Assembly (NCBI GenBank): GCA_028554755.1
Contig: JAPTOF010000021.1
Span: 4,389,501-4,453,500 of the forward strand
Source of the DNA: Cordia subcordata
Lineage: Eukaryota; Streptophyta; Magnoliopsida; Boraginales; Cordiaceae
Reading direction: 5' to 3'
DNA length: 64,000 bases
In this document: piece by piece, positions 13,202 through 25,286 of the stretch
Layout of the letters: each line of letters starts with the position of its first letter
Position numbering within the stretch: the first letter of the stretch is position 1
Notes under the pieces: model-generated
What the model saw: only the letters and a program-made list of their open reading frames with translations
The model's database searches: none
What the model was told of the DNA's origin: nothing
Made by a program: the position numbers and the translations under genes

Positions 13202-15883
13202 ATGGCTACATACTACCATGGGAATTCTGAAATACAAGGGGGTGGTGATGGATTACAGACGCTGATTTTGATGAATCCTGGCTATGTTGGATACTCTGAC
13301 ACACAACAGCCACAGCCACCGGGAAGCAACTTCGTTTTCCTCAACTCCAACAACCAAGGAAACTCCTTGAGCTTGCCTCACGCGCCACCTACGCAAACTC
13401 AGCAGTTTGTCGGAATTCCTTTGGCCGCCTCGGGATCCCCTACTGCGGCTGCTGCCTCAGCGGCGGCGTCCCAAGACCCTCACGCTTCGTCCGTGCATTC
13501 CCAGCATGACATTTCTACCCTTCATGGCTTCCTTCCCCGCATCCAGTACAACTTGTATAATCCAGCTATTGATATTACAGCAGCACGTGAAGTGTCACGC
13601 GCTCAACAGGGCCTATCTTTGAGCCTGTCTCCACAGCAAACCGTGTTCACGTCTTTCATGCCCGAGCGTGAAGTTCCATCCCAACCTATGGTGACTACAA
13701 TTTCGCCAACGGCTATTGGCGGTGATGATATGAGGGGTTCAGGGGGATCATCCTCTTCTGCTTCTGGGGTTTCAAATGGTGTGAATGGTATGCAAAGTGT
13801 TCTACTAAGTTCCAAGTACTTAAAAGCGGCACGAGAGCTTCTGGATGAAGTTGTTAGTGTGGGCAAGGGGGTGAAAATTGGTGCTGAATCTCCAGCTTGT
13901 AAAGGGACTAACAATGGACATACCAAGAATATTGGGGAGTCTTCAATGGCAGCAAGTGGTGGTGATGGCCAAAATGGAGGCGACACTAGTGTTAAACCTA
14001 CAGCTGAGCTTACTACTGCAGAAAGACAGGAAATTCAGATGAAGAAGGCCAAGCTTGTTAACATGCTTGATGAGGTATGCGCCTTCTCCGTGTGTGTGTG
14101 TGTTTTAAGGATCAAAACTTTTATGCACTCTTTTTATCTTATCAAGGAGTCTTATGTTTAAAATCCTCCAATATTAATTTGTGGGTAGAAATCATTTTCT
14201 GAACTCATTCAGTCCTTCATACAGAAATTTCACACCTAATTTTGTTGCTACTTTTCTTATCGCTTCGATAGCCCAGTGCACGGAGATGAAAAGAGAAATG
14301 CTAGATATGATCACTATTATAATGAAAACAAGCTCCTGGATTTTTAGCATCATGGGACCAGTACTTGTTAATTTTTTCATTGGAAAATAATGTTGTTAAT
14401 TTATTCTTACAGTTTTACTTTCTAAATTTGTTCGATTTTGGATATTGAAGGTAGAGCAGAGGTACAGACAATACCACAACCAGATGCAAATTGTGATTTC
14501 TTGGTTTGAACAAGCAGCTGGAATTGGCTCTGCAAAGACATACACAGCTCTGGCTCTGCAGACAATCTCGAAGCAATTTCGGTGCCTTAAAGACGCGATA
14601 TTAGGCCAAATACGTGCAGCAAGCAAGAGCTTGAGGGAGGAAGATAGTTTTGGAGGAAAGATGGAGGGTTCAAGGCTCAAGTTTGTAGATAATCAACTGC
14701 GTCAACAGAGAGCTTTGCAACAGCTGGGAATGATCCAGCACAATGCTTGGAGACCCCAGAGGGGACTGCCTGAACGCTCTGTTTCTGTTCTTCGTGCTTG
14801 GCTCTTCGAACACTTTCTTCATCCGTAAGCATTGACAAATGACTACTTTGATACAGGTTTTTAACTTTAGTAGTTTCTCATACTACGTTTGTTTCACTAA
14901 GACTCCATAGCAATTGGTTCGCAGTTATCCTAAGGATTCAGACAAGATCATGCTTGCAAAACAGACAGGGCTTACTAGAAGTCAGGTACTTAGTCTAGTC
15001 GTTTCTTCTTTTGATAATTTCTTTGGTTTTTCTGATGTTCTGATAATGAAATTGTTGGTTAAATTAGGTCTCAAATTGGTTCATAAATGCTCGAGTTCGG
15101 CTCTGGAAGCCTATGGTAGAGGAGATGTATTTGGAAGAGATGAAGGAACAAGAAAAGAATGCTGCCACAGATGTCAAACCAACCAAAAGTGAACCAAATG
15201 AAGATTCAACATCAAAGGCCACTCCTTCACAAGAAAAAAGTCCTAGCTTAGAAAATCAAAGCAAAAGCTTCATGCCAACAATAAATATTGCCAACAGTCA
15301 GAATTTAACTCCTCCAATTTCAGTGTCTACCACATCAACCTCTCCCAGTGGGATAAATCTTCAAAACCAGCCTGGTCTCAACCTTATTGCTCCATCGAAA
15401 ATGGAAAGCGTTAGCCAAGGAAGTCCAAAGAAACCACGGAGCACTGAGATGTTGCATTCACCAACTAGTGCTCCATCAATAAATAATGAGCACATGGCTA
15501 TGAAGTTTGGCATTGAGAAGCAGAGCAGAGAGGGGTTTACCTTAATGGGGGGACCAGCAAACTTCCCTGGAGGCTTTGGATCATACACCATGGGTGAATT
15601 GGGAAGGTTTGGTGCTGACCACTTTCCAGGACCATATTCAGGCAGTGGTGTTTCTCTTACTCTCGGTCTCCCGCATTGCGAAAATCTATCCATTTCCGGG
15701 AACCATCAAACCTTTCTGCCAAATCAAAGCATTCAATTAGGACGAGGAGTGGAAATCGAAGCGAACAACTTCAGTAGCATAAACACGCCAACATCGACTC
15801 ACTCAACAAATGTCTATGATAATCTCAACATCCAAAACCGCAAGAGCTTCGCAGCTCAATTGTTGCCAGACTTTGTGTCTTGA
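13202..15883 (+). CDS. BLH1: BEL1-like homeodomain transcription factor, BLH1 type (4 coding exons)
   Basis: Nuclear TALE homeodomain protein; family members dimerise with KNOX proteins and bind TGAC-type sites to control meristem and organ development. Coding exons are 13202-14074, 14451-14824, 14925-14985 and 15068-15883, all with GT/AG introns and consistent phase, giving 707 aa. Domains: N-terminal ZIBEL-like GLSLSLS (137-143), SKY box around [16 protein letters not shown] (204-206 is SKY), BELL domain about 271-356, homeodomain about 391-453 with the TALE proline-tyrosine-proline (HPYPKDS) and helix 3 WFINARVR (440-447), C-terminal ZIBEL VSLTLGL (631-637). The 61-bp third exon is typical of BELL genes. 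The N-terminus ([18 protein letters not shown]) and C-terminus (AQLLPDFVS) match what I recall of Arabidopsis BLH1. The ATG is the first in frame after the leader acceptor. No break seen; it appears functional. Confidence 0.95.
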
Positions 15884-16260
15884 TCAGTTGAATGAGCAAT
15901 CATGGAGGCAAAAAGAAACGCAGAGGAGGTACTGTTAAGGTATAATTAGGTCCTCTTCACTATTCTTTTGTCTATTCCCTCTTGACGAAAAGGGAATTGC
16001 ACGGTAGTGTAAAACACAACCCTTTTTACATAGTATAGGTCTATACTCTGCAGAAGAACCATTTGAGTTCTTATAGGCAGCTTAGGGTGTTAGATCATAA
16101 GGTTGAGGATTGTATATTAATTTTCTTGCAGCAGATAAAATAGGTGGATTGTTATGTGTGGTCTGGAAAACTAGATATTTTGAGTGGTATAGAAAATAAT
16201 ACTTGAATGATTTTCAGTACACATTATGAATACCAAATGAATGAAAAAGTGGAAAATTTT
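15884..16260 (+). other. BLH1: Probable 3' UTR of BLH1
   Basis: This follows the TGA at 15881-15883. The sequence is T-rich and lacks coding potential. There is no canonical AATAAA; AAAATAATACTTG near 16193 is the nearest A-rich signal. The end point is a guess. Confidence 0.4.
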
Positions 16261-17443
16261 ATTTTGGTACCTTTTTTTTTTCTTTAAAAATAAAAGTTAA
16301 TAGGCCACAGAACACAAAATTAAAGGAATTACTGAATACATCATGCAAAGTAATTTCATTAGCTTTTCTGCAAGGCTTTCAGGATGATCTTTTGTTATTG
16401 AATCCAAAACTGAATGCAAAATTAATCATTGAGCATGTCATGCAAAGTCTGAGTAGCTTTTCTGTAAGGACAAACTTCTAGTCATCTGTTTGCTGCATGC
16501 TTCATTTGGTTTACTTTCATGTATCTGATGCTTATGCAAACAAGCCTTACCACAATGCTGCTGTTGTCATTATCTTCCAAAATGTACGAGGAAAGGTTAC
16601 ATAGAATATACCCCGAAATAAGTTGGACCTTTTCCTGAACCCTGTTGTATAGCAAGAGCTTTGCGCGATGGACTGCCCATCGATTTGAAGAAACATAATT
16701 AGTAATGAGATAGCTTTATAATACGCAGATATCCAAACTTCCATATAACTAAAGCTTAATGCTTCCATATAACTAACTCATAAGAAGTGAAACTTTTGAT
16801 ACAACCACATAATCTTGGACTAACTATGATCTTCTGACTTGATTTCACACCTTGACTATATGTTCTGCCACTAGCTATAAAGTGCAATCACACCATTTGA
16901 AAAATGCAGAATTCTTACATTCTTTCTGAGTTTAAGGAGGTGGATAACTGCACTTACATCGTAAAAATGACAACCTTCTTACATCCTAGAAGTATGAACC
17001 TGAAACTTCAGCCGCGCATAGAGCTCAAATCGAACGAGACCATTTCAGAGAGAATGAAATGCATTAAACGAAATCATCAGGAAGTTGTCTAATAAGTACA
17101 GATAAATGAAAAATTATAATTATTCAAATATCAACACAATCAAAAGATTGGTGATGATTATTTGATTCAAAGGCTGGATATTACTTATTAGCATGCAATA
17201 TTAGTAAAATCTCTGCCTATCAATTTTCTAAGTTCAAAAAATTTTGCCTTCTGAACTCGAGTTACGACAGCACATGCCATACAATTTAACATAATTTTCG
17301 CAAAATAAATTTTTCAATCAATATTGTTAACAGATACTATAGAAAAGATAATGATGTTTAGCTGCTAAGCTAGTAATTCTCTTAGCCCCCTGCTACTTTT
17401 TATTACATCCATCTCTTAATTTTGAGTTTCTCATCCAGTTGTA

Positions 17444-17490
<47 letters not shown>

Positions 17491-17839
17491 TTAACATTTG
17501 CAGTATTAGAATACTCTCTTTACTATAAACTTCGAATTTATAGGAACGGATCAAAAGAAGAATATGGAATGTCAAATGAACTAGCAGGATAAATTAAGCA
17601 GAGGTGTAATCCTTAAGGTTTTGCTTCTAAGAGATTAGTGAACGAGAAAATTCCTTTTTGTTATAGTCCACAAATATTTAGGCAAATTAAACAATCTCTT
17701 TCCTTTTCTTTCTACTGGACTGGAGAATCCTAACATTAGTTGCAACGAACACCGATCAGACAAAAGGAGAATGTACCAAAAATGGTAGCTAACTCTTGAA
17801 ATAAATATGCCAAGAATGATGCAAAATTAAAATTTATCT

Positions 17840-17878
<39 letters not shown>
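16261..17878. other. Intergenic with TA microsatellites
   Basis: No gene was found. Open frames of 60-86 aa here are not family-like, and several simply read through TA repeats. (TA)n tracts lie at about 17447-17487 and 17843-17878; the second is the insertion site of copia element A. Confidence 0.6.
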
Positions 17879-17882
<4 letters not shown>

Positions 17883-18861
17883 AGAAACTAGTAATAGTAA
17901 TAGAATGCAGAAATAGTAACAAGGCAAATAGAAAACTGAACTAGAAATAACAAATAAAGAAGAAATAAACAAAATTAGTCGAGGTTCGAGATACACGATT
18001 TTCTTAAAGGATTTACGCCCCTTCTACAGTGCTAAAGGTTATGGCGTATCCTTCCCAGGATACAACGACTATACCTCTTGACTATGGTAGCACACCGAAG
18101 CAAGAGCCGGCAAACCAGAAGCGCAAGACTCTCTCTGTATGAGGGAAAAACGACTAGCAAAATGCTTATACTATTACACTATATGCTAATACGAGAATGC
18201 TACTATATCTCTGTCTCCTTCTGGACACGGCTATATATAGTGGAGCAAAGAGGAGCAGTCAGAAAATAGCCATTAAAGGAGCCATAAACATGTTCCTCCA
18301 ACAGTAAAAAAACGTCCACAAAATAAGCTCACCTGATGCCAACGTGCTAAAAAGTAAATCCCGAGCTTTAATATATCGATTCGTCCTCCTCAAACTCTTG
18401 GTGTTTGAGTCTTTTCCTAAAAATACAAACCGGAGTGAAAAATCGTACGCACCGCACCGCGCGTCCGGACCCGGCCCGACCGAGCCGTGTGCGTGCGTGC
18501 GTGCGGCGGCGTGTGGTGGGTTTAGTACCATGCCCACCATGTATAGTCTTCCTCCATATGCCTCACCGCACACCTCATAAAGGAATCTATATATAAAGTG
18601 AGAAAAATTTAATGGTTTTCTATGTGGGATACAATCCCACAGATAACCAAATCTAACAACCAAACTAGTAACCCACTCAACTTTGGTTGCTAATTTCTCA
18701 TTCACCTTTAATCCGTTTTTAACATGTAAATATATCATGTTAATCCATTCGAAACAAGGAACGTAACGATATCAACAACAGACCCTTTTGACGTGCGGGA
18801 CCTAACTCAAAAATTGAGTCAATATTGCTTTGACCTCATGTTAAAGCATTCTAAACTAACA
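17879..18861 (-). repeat. 3' LTR of copia A
   Basis: 983 bp, nearly identical to 23929-24929. It starts TGTTAGAAAC and ends CTAAACTAACA. It includes a CpG-rich block (about 18447-18525) that stands out against the AT-rich remainder. The 159-codon frame reading through the LTR is not family-like. Confidence 0.93.
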
Positions 18862-19447
18862 TTCTCCACATGAATGAAAATTAGCTGACTATTATGCAAA
18901 TATGCAAATGCAAATGCAAGAGAGAGTCCGGAAAGAAATACTGCCTCAGGATAGGTAGCTTTTGGCTTTGAACCTTCCTTAGTGTATACCATCGAATTTA
19001 CTCGCTGACCAGTAGATTGGATGCTTTGAACTGTTCAGTTTTATTTTAAATCAAGACAACGATACACACAAGATCTCTTAATACACTTTTAGTTCTCACG
19101 GTTGTGTTCATTTTGTACTGAACAATTCCCGGTATCCATGAGTACTCGGAGAATTCAGCCTACAATTCTCTTAGGAGCGGCCCTCCTTACTCATATAGGT
19201 GATTCTTCGTGAAGAGTATCCTGCTATACTCCACTTGGTTTTCCCAAGCTACAAAGATCATTAAAAGTTAAGCTTATCCTATACCCCACAGGCTGCACTA
19301 TCTGCTTGTCATAGGAATGGGTAAAGGTGGCTCATACCCCCATAGTGCTTGAATAAGGTCATACATAATCCAGTTTCCCCTTTGAACCAAGATTCAGGGA
19401 TCTCGTCGTGAGGTAGGGTTGACAATTATAATGACCTTTTAGTTACT

Positions 19448-20235
19448 CTATAGGCTTGGACCCATTCCACTCGACAACTTAAGAACTTGCTCTCTATTTA
19501 CACCTTTGGTGAGTGGATCTGCAATATTATCCTTAGACTTTACATAATCTAAAGTGATAATCCCATTTGAGAGCAATTGCTTAATAGTGTGATGTCTACG
19601 GCGTATATGCCTAGACTTACCATTATACATAACACTTTGTGCCACGCCAATCGATTGACTATCACAATGAATACTAACAGCGACTACGGTTTTGACCAAC
19701 ATGGAACGTCCTCTAAGAATTGTCGAAGCCATTCTCGCTTCTTCTCCGACTTTGTCTAAAGCAATAAATTCAAACTCCATAGTGGATCGGCTATACATAT
19801 GCGCTTAGAGGATTTCCATGACACAATGCTCCGGCTAAGGTAAAGACGTATCCACTTGTGGATCTTGAGTCTTTTGTGCGATATCCAATTCGCGTCACTA
19901 TATCCTTCTAACACAGCTGGAAAAGTAGTATAGTGCAACGCGTGTTTCACGGTATATCTCAAGTATCTTAAGACCCTGATTAGTGCAACCCAATGTTCTT
20001 GACTTGGATTACTAGTGTATCTACTTAGCCTATTCACAGCGCAGGCTATGTCGGGTCTAGTACAATTCATAACGTACATTAGACTCCCAATGATTCGGGA
20101 GTACTCCAATTGAGATATCCCTTCACTTGTATTTTTTCTTAGATGTACACTTACATCTAAAGGAGTCTTCGCAACCCCAATGTCACCGTTATTATGCTTG
20201 TTCAGTATTTTCTCGATGTAATGAGATTGAGACAA
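19448..20235 (-). pseudogene. Copia A RNase H domain, frameshifted
   Basis: This is the C-terminal part of the copia polyprotein. The frame at 19756-20235 starts with [10 protein letters not shown] and contains [20 protein letters not shown] and the RNase H start GYSDANW. The frame then shifts, and 19448-19798 carries [17 protein letters not shown] (normally STAEAEYIA), a CDSQS segment and the terminal KSKDNIADPLTKG motif, all typical of copia RNase H. The shift near 19756-19798 and changes in the catalytic region mean no active enzyme would be made. Confidence 0.88.
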
Positions 20236-20263
20236 GGCTAGACCTTCAGGTGTTTTGATAATT

Positions 20264-20986
20264 TTATGCCCGGATTACATCAGCAACACCCATGTCTTTC
20301 ATTTCAAAATTTCGAGAGAGCATCTTCTTTGTAGACACAATCGCTTCATTATTCTTTCCCATAATAAGCATATCGTCTACATAAAGGCAAACAATGACAA
20401 AATTCTGATCTGTTCCTTTCCAATAAACACACTTGTCACACTCGTTGATTTTGAACCCATTTACAAGCATGATTTGATCAAATTTCTCATTCCATTACTT
20501 AGGTGCTTGTTTTAAGCCGTAAAGAGATTTCACAAGCTTACACACTTTTTTCTCTTGACCTGGAACTACAAACCCTTCAGGTTGTTCCATATAGATCTCC
20601 TCTTTTAGATCTCCATTCAAGAAAGCCGTTTTTACATCCATTTGATGTATCTCCAAACTATATATAGTTGCAATAGCTATCAACATTCAAATAGATGTAA
20701 TTCTAGTTACCGGTGAATACGTGTCAAAATAATCTAGACCCTTCTTTTGATTATAGCCTTTTATAACCAATCGGGCCTTATATTTGTCTATTGATCCATC
20801 CGCCTTCATCTTCCTTCTGAAAATCCATTTACACCCTAAAGGCTTATTTCCAAAAGGTAGATCCACTAATTCCCAAGTATGGTTGTGCATGATAGACTCA
20901 ATTTCACTATTCACCACCTCTTGCCAAAGAGGTGCCTCAGGAGTAGACATAGAGTCCTTGAAAGTTCTGGGCTCACTTTCTAACAT
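20264..20986 (-). pseudogene. Copia A reverse transcriptase, multiple stops
   Basis: In-frame pieces cover the copia RT: CKWIFRRKMKADGSIDKYKA, then [19 protein letters not shown], then the catalytic box CLYVDDMLIMG. The pieces are separated by TGA after TRITSI (normally Arg) at 20687 and TAA after QAPK (normally Gln) near 20495, both explicable as C-to-T changes. The stretch between RT and RNase H (20236-20263) is also damaged. The acidic/Ser-rich linker between integrase and RT lies upstream at about 20987-21180. Confidence 0.9.
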
Positions 20987-21184
20987 AAATGTTATAAAGT
21001 CAGGTCCGAAAGACGTAGAAGTTCTTGCCCTTTTACTACGTCTAGGTTTATGAGCTGTAGCCTCTTTATCTACATTTGAATGGTCAAGACCCCTTTTAGA
21101 CGAACTGGGTTCAGAAGAATTTGATTCTTTTGACCCTTTATATGGAAACGTCGTCTTAAAAAACTCAGCATTTCGAGATTCAAT

Positions 21185-21814
21185 TCAGTATTCTCGTGAA
21201 TGTCGAAATTTCTGATTTATGTACAAGAAATCTATACGCAAAGACTGCTCACGCATATCCAATGAAAATACATCAATCGTCTTTGGTCCTATTTTGACCA
21301 TTTTAGGAGTAGGAACTCCTACTTTAGCTAAACAGCCCCACACTTTTAAATATTTGTATGAAGGCGGTCTACTTTTCCACAATTCATACGGAGTTTTTTC
21401 AAGTTTCTTGTGGGGTATTTTATTCAAAACATGATTTGCAGTCAAAACTGCTTCCCCCCACAAGTTCTGAGGTAGACCAGAATTTATCAACAAGGCATTC
21501 ATCATTTCTTTGAGAGTTCTATTTTTGCGTTCAGCAACCCCATTTTGTTGTGGAGAATAAGGAGCTGTTGTTTGGTGTATTATTCCTTGTTCAGCACAAT
21601 AAGCTTCAAAAGGATATACGTACTCTCCACCCCTATCACTTCTCAAAGTTTTGATCTTCTTCCCTAGTTGATTTTCCACCTCAACTTGGTATTGTTTAAA
21701 AGCCTCCAAAGCCTCATCTTTGGATCTTAGTAAATATACATAACAATACCTTGTGCTATCATCGATAAAAGTTATAAAACATTTTTTACCGCCTCTTGTT
21801 TGCACAAATATCAC
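21185..21814 (-). pseudogene. Copia A integrase core
   Basis: An open frame carries the DDE catalytic domain: FITFIDDSTRYCYVY (first Asp), TLRSDRGGEYV (second Asp) and PQQNGVAERKNRT (Glu), then the LWGEAV and TPYELW segments. Its N-terminal HHCC part lies in the preceding frame, so a frameshift near 21786-21814 separates the zinc-binding and catalytic parts. Catalytic residues are present, but the polyprotein cannot be read through. Confidence 0.92.
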
Positions 21815-23732
21815 TATGAATCAATCCAAGAGGTTCTGTGATTCTTTCTACAGATTTGAAAGAAGTTCTAGTTAATTTTGATTCTACACAAACTTCACAT
21901 TTTTTATGATTAGAAAAATCCACTCCATGGATTAGTCCCATTTTTACAAGTTTGTTTAGAGAATCAAAGTTTACATGTCCCAACCTCTCATGCCATAAAG
22001 TAAGAGATTCAAAGAAGTAAGCACAGGGAACAATTTTATTAATCTCATTTTGGCCAGAAGGCCCAACAGTTACATTTCCTTTTGGGATTTGGGCTCTAAC
22101 ACTTAGCTTGTACATCCCCTCATAGAGATAGCCCTTACCCACAAAATCATATCCCTTTTTGATTACAACTTTATCAGCACTAAACAACATAGAGAGTCCG
22201 GCTTTACCTAACAAAGAACCGAATACTAGATTTTTCCTAATCTCAGGAACATGCAGAACATTCTTAAGTGTCAGCTTAATGCCAGAGGTCATCTCTAGAA
22301 CCACATTTCCTGTACCTACCACTTGGGAAGTTGCAGAATTTCCCATGTACAAGACTTCTTCCCCGGTATTAGCTGTGTAGGAAGAGAATAGCCTTTTCTC
22401 AGAACAAACGTGTCTAGTTGCCCCTGTGTCAATGAACCATTGTTTAGGATTACCCACCATGTTCACTTCTGACACCACTGCTGAGATATTTAAATCAGAC
22501 ACGTCGCCTTCTAGGTCTTCTACGACATTTGCTAAGGCTTTTCTCTTGCGCAACCTGCAATCCTTTGCCTTGTGACCAGTTTTGTCACAGATATAACACG
22601 TCCCATTGAACTGCTTCTTGTCAGCTTTGGGTTTCCCAGCAACTGTCTTCCCCTTTTGCCCACGATTAGCTTGACTGGTGAACTTTCTCTTTTTGTTGGG
22701 ATTTGAACCATGTTCCACCATGTGGGCCTTGGATTTCATACCACCATGCATGCCCCATTTGCTAGTTGAACGATTTTCTTCCTCAATTCTAAGCCGCAGG
22801 ATTAAGTTTTTCATTGTCATCTCCTGTTGCTTGTGTTTGAGGTGATTTTTAAACTCACTCCAACCAGCGGGCAATTTATCTATTAAGGCAGCCACTTGGA
22901 ATTGTTCAACCTGTGGCATCCCTTAAGATTGGAGTTCTTTGATGATCAGCTTGTATTCTTGTACCTGTGACATCTCTGGTTTAGAATCTGTCATAGAGAA
23001 TTCTAGAAATCTAGTCACTACGAATTTCTTCGTGCTAGCACTTTCTAGCTCATACTTATCCTCTAAAGACATCCATACTTCCTTAGTTGTTTTACATTTA
23101 GCATGTACTTTATACAAGGAAGTTTCTAAACAATTCAAAATATAATTTCGACAAAGGAAATCGCTGTGCTTCCAAGCATCCACAGCCGCCACCGTCTGCA
23201 TATCCGGGTTATCCCCCAAGGATGGAGAATCTTGCTGCACATACATGAACAGCCCCAAAGTTGTGAGATAAAATTCCATTTGAAGCTGCCATGTTTTGAA
23301 GTCTTTGCCAGAAAACTTTTCTGGCTTCTCAGCATGTGGAGATGGAGGTGCATAGTTAGTTGTCCCAAATATAGGCTTGCCTCCAAAAACATTGCTCGAA
23401 CCAGCTATATTTGCAGTTCCCCTAAAGCCACTACTTGAACCAGCAATATTATTGGCTTGTCCAAATGAACTGAAAGCTGATCCAGTCGCGGCTCCAAATC
23501 TGCTGAATCCCTGCACAGTCCCAGGAACCTGCACAGTCATATTAGCTGTTGGAGTAATTCCAACATTCCCAGTCATGGTAACTCCTGTTGGGGTGTCCCC
23601 AGCAGTCACAGTAACATTCGGGGTAGCAATGGAAACCCCAGTCACACTCGTTCTAGCAGTCTAAGTTTGGGTGTTATCCACAAATTGGACTTCATCATTA
23701 TTTCCAGTTTGAGTTTCGTTATTTCCAGACAT
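21786..23732 (-). pseudogene. Copia A gag, protease and integrase N-terminus
   Basis: The likely polyprotein ATG is at 23732 (MSGNNETQ). An in-frame TAG follows at codon 24 (23661-23663) and a TAA at 22923-22925, between KELQS and GMPQVEQ; both are in the same frame as the rest. Visible domains are a gag N-terminal region rich in Gly/Thr/Val with FG repeats, the copia gag segment KFSGKDFKTWQLQMEFYL, zinc knuckle CYICDKTGHKAKDC (about 22557-22598), protease WFIDTGATRHVC (Asp near 22430) and the pre-integrase LWHERLGHV with CEVC. The frame ends in a frameshift into the integrase core. Confidence 0.9.
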
Positions 23733-23928
23733 GATTGAAAGTAAAGGTTATAAGAATTCCTGCACTCAACCAACCGAAATTAGTTAACCTGTATAATAAA
23801 TAATTTAAACCAGTAGTGAACAAAAACTAGTTTCTGTTTGATACAAATTTGAAAACTGTAAGCAATAGATACTACAGTTTATCAAACCCGTAAAATATAG
23901 AATAATGTAAAGGTAAATCCTTTAAGAC

Positions 23929-24929
23929 TGTTAGAAACTAGTAATAGTAATAGAATGCAGAAATAGTAACAAGGCAAATAGAAAACTGAACTGGAAATAA
24001 CAAATAAAGAAGAAATAAACAAAATTAGTCGAGGCTCGAGATACACGATTTCCTTAAAGGATTTACGCCCCTTCTACAGTGCTAAAGGTTATGGCGTATC
24101 CTTCCCAGGATACAACGACTATACCTCTTGACTATGGTAGCATACCGAAGCAAGAGCCGGCGAACCAGAAGCGCAGGACTCTCTCTGTATGAGGGAAAAA
24201 CGACTAGCAAAATGCTTATACTATTACACTATATGCTAATACGAGAATGCTACTATATCTCTGTCTCATACGGACACGGCTATATATAGTGGAGCAAAGA
24301 GGAGCGATCGAAGAATAGCCATTAAAGGAGCCATAAACATGTTCCTCCAACAGTAAAAAAACGTCCACAAAATAAGCTCACCTGATGCCAACGTGCTAAA
24401 AAGTAAATCCCGAGCTTTAATATATCAGTTACGTCCTCCTCAAACTCTTCAGGTGTTTGAGTCTTTTCCTAAAAAATACAAACCGGAGTGAAAAATCGTG
24501 CCGCACCCGCACCCGCGCCGCGTCCCCGGACCCGGCCCGACCGAGCCGTGCCGTGCCGTGCGTGCGGGTGCGCGTGTGTGGTGGGTTTAGTACCATGCCC
24601 ACCATGTATAGTCTTCCCTCCATATGCCTCACTGGCACACCTCATAAAGGAATCTATATATAAAGTGAGAAAAATTTAATGGTTTTCCTATGTGGGATAC
24701 AATCCCACAGATAACCAAATCTAACAACCAAACTAGTAACCCACTCAACTTTGGTTGCTAATTTCTCATTCACCTTTAATCCGTTTTTAACATGTAAATA
24801 TATCATGTTAATCCATTCGAAACAAGGAACGTAACGATATCAACAACATACCCTTTTGACGTGCGGGACATAACTCAAAAATTGAGTCAATATTGCTTTG
24901 ACCTCATGTTAAAGCATTCTAAACTAACA
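23929..24929 (-). repeat. 5' LTR of copia A
   Basis: 1001 bp, partner of 17879-18861, differing by a few substitutions and small indels, mostly in the CpG-rich block (about 24498-24580). It ends TCTAAACTAACA at 24929, immediately followed by a TA/CA microsatellite. Confidence 0.93.
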
Positions 24930-24951
24930 TATATATATATATATACACACA

Positions 24952-25286
24952 CTAGTGTGACACCACCCGTGCGATGCACGGGGAGTAACATATGTGATTG
25001 GATGTATTAAAGCTATAGAATTTTTGCATATTATTAAATAGCTATTAAAATAATTATATACTATAGAATTAATAAAACAATAATGATATATATAGAGAAA
25101 TAACATAATATTAATTAAATTAAAATATTTAATACAGGAATGGAATTAAATAAATGATGAAAAATAAAAAATAACCTAAGAATGTGCATATTTAATTAAT
25201 TGATAAGTAATTATGAAAAGCTTGTCATATATAGTGCCACTTAACAACACGAAGTTACAACTTATTTTACTTTATTATATAGTATA
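24952..25286 (-). mobile_element. Short Helitron-like element
   Basis: On the minus strand the sequence ends with a 7-bp hairpin CCCGTGC-ATC-GCACGGG (24966-24982), 10 nt, then CTAG (24952-24955), followed by T. This is the Helitron 3' terminus pattern. About 320 bp upstream the minus strand reads TATACTATATAATAAAG (25271-25286 region), close to the TCTATACTATATTAA starts of plant Helitrons, although the initial TC is lost in a TA repeat. There is no helicase, so it is non-autonomous. The 5' boundary is uncertain. Confidence 0.6.

Larger units (their letters stand above)
17879..24929 (-). mobile_element. Ty1-copia retrotransposon A, full length but decayed
   Basis: Two long terminal repeats in direct orientation flank a minus-strand gag-protease-integrase-RT-RNase H order, which is the copia order. 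Termini are TGTTAG...CTAACA. The 5-mers TATAT at 17874-17878 and 24930-24934 fit a target duplication, but the target is a TA repeat so the match is weakly informative. A purine-rich stretch (minus-strand ATGTGGAGAA) abuts the 3' LTR at 18862-18871. No canonical TGGTATCAGAGC primer site follows the 5' LTR. The polyprotein is broken by several stops and at least two frameshifts. 18862-19447 is non-coding 3' internal sequence. Confidence 0.93.

Noticed and set aside
13049..13237. 62-codon minus-strand frame across the BLH1 start
   Set aside because: Composed of a poly-T tract read backwards and leader sequence.
13603..13986. 127-codon minus-strand frame inside BLH1 exon 1
   Set aside because: It is antisense to a well-supported coding exon and has no family features.
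18259..18738. 159-codon minus-strand frame in the 3' LTR of copia A
   Set aside because: It reads through LTR sequence including the CpG block; its partner LTR does not keep the frame.
23900..23928. Primer-binding site for copia A
   Set aside because: No TGGTATCAGAGC-like sequence follows the 5' LTR. GTCTTAAAGGATTTAC is there, but I cannot assign it to a tRNA.
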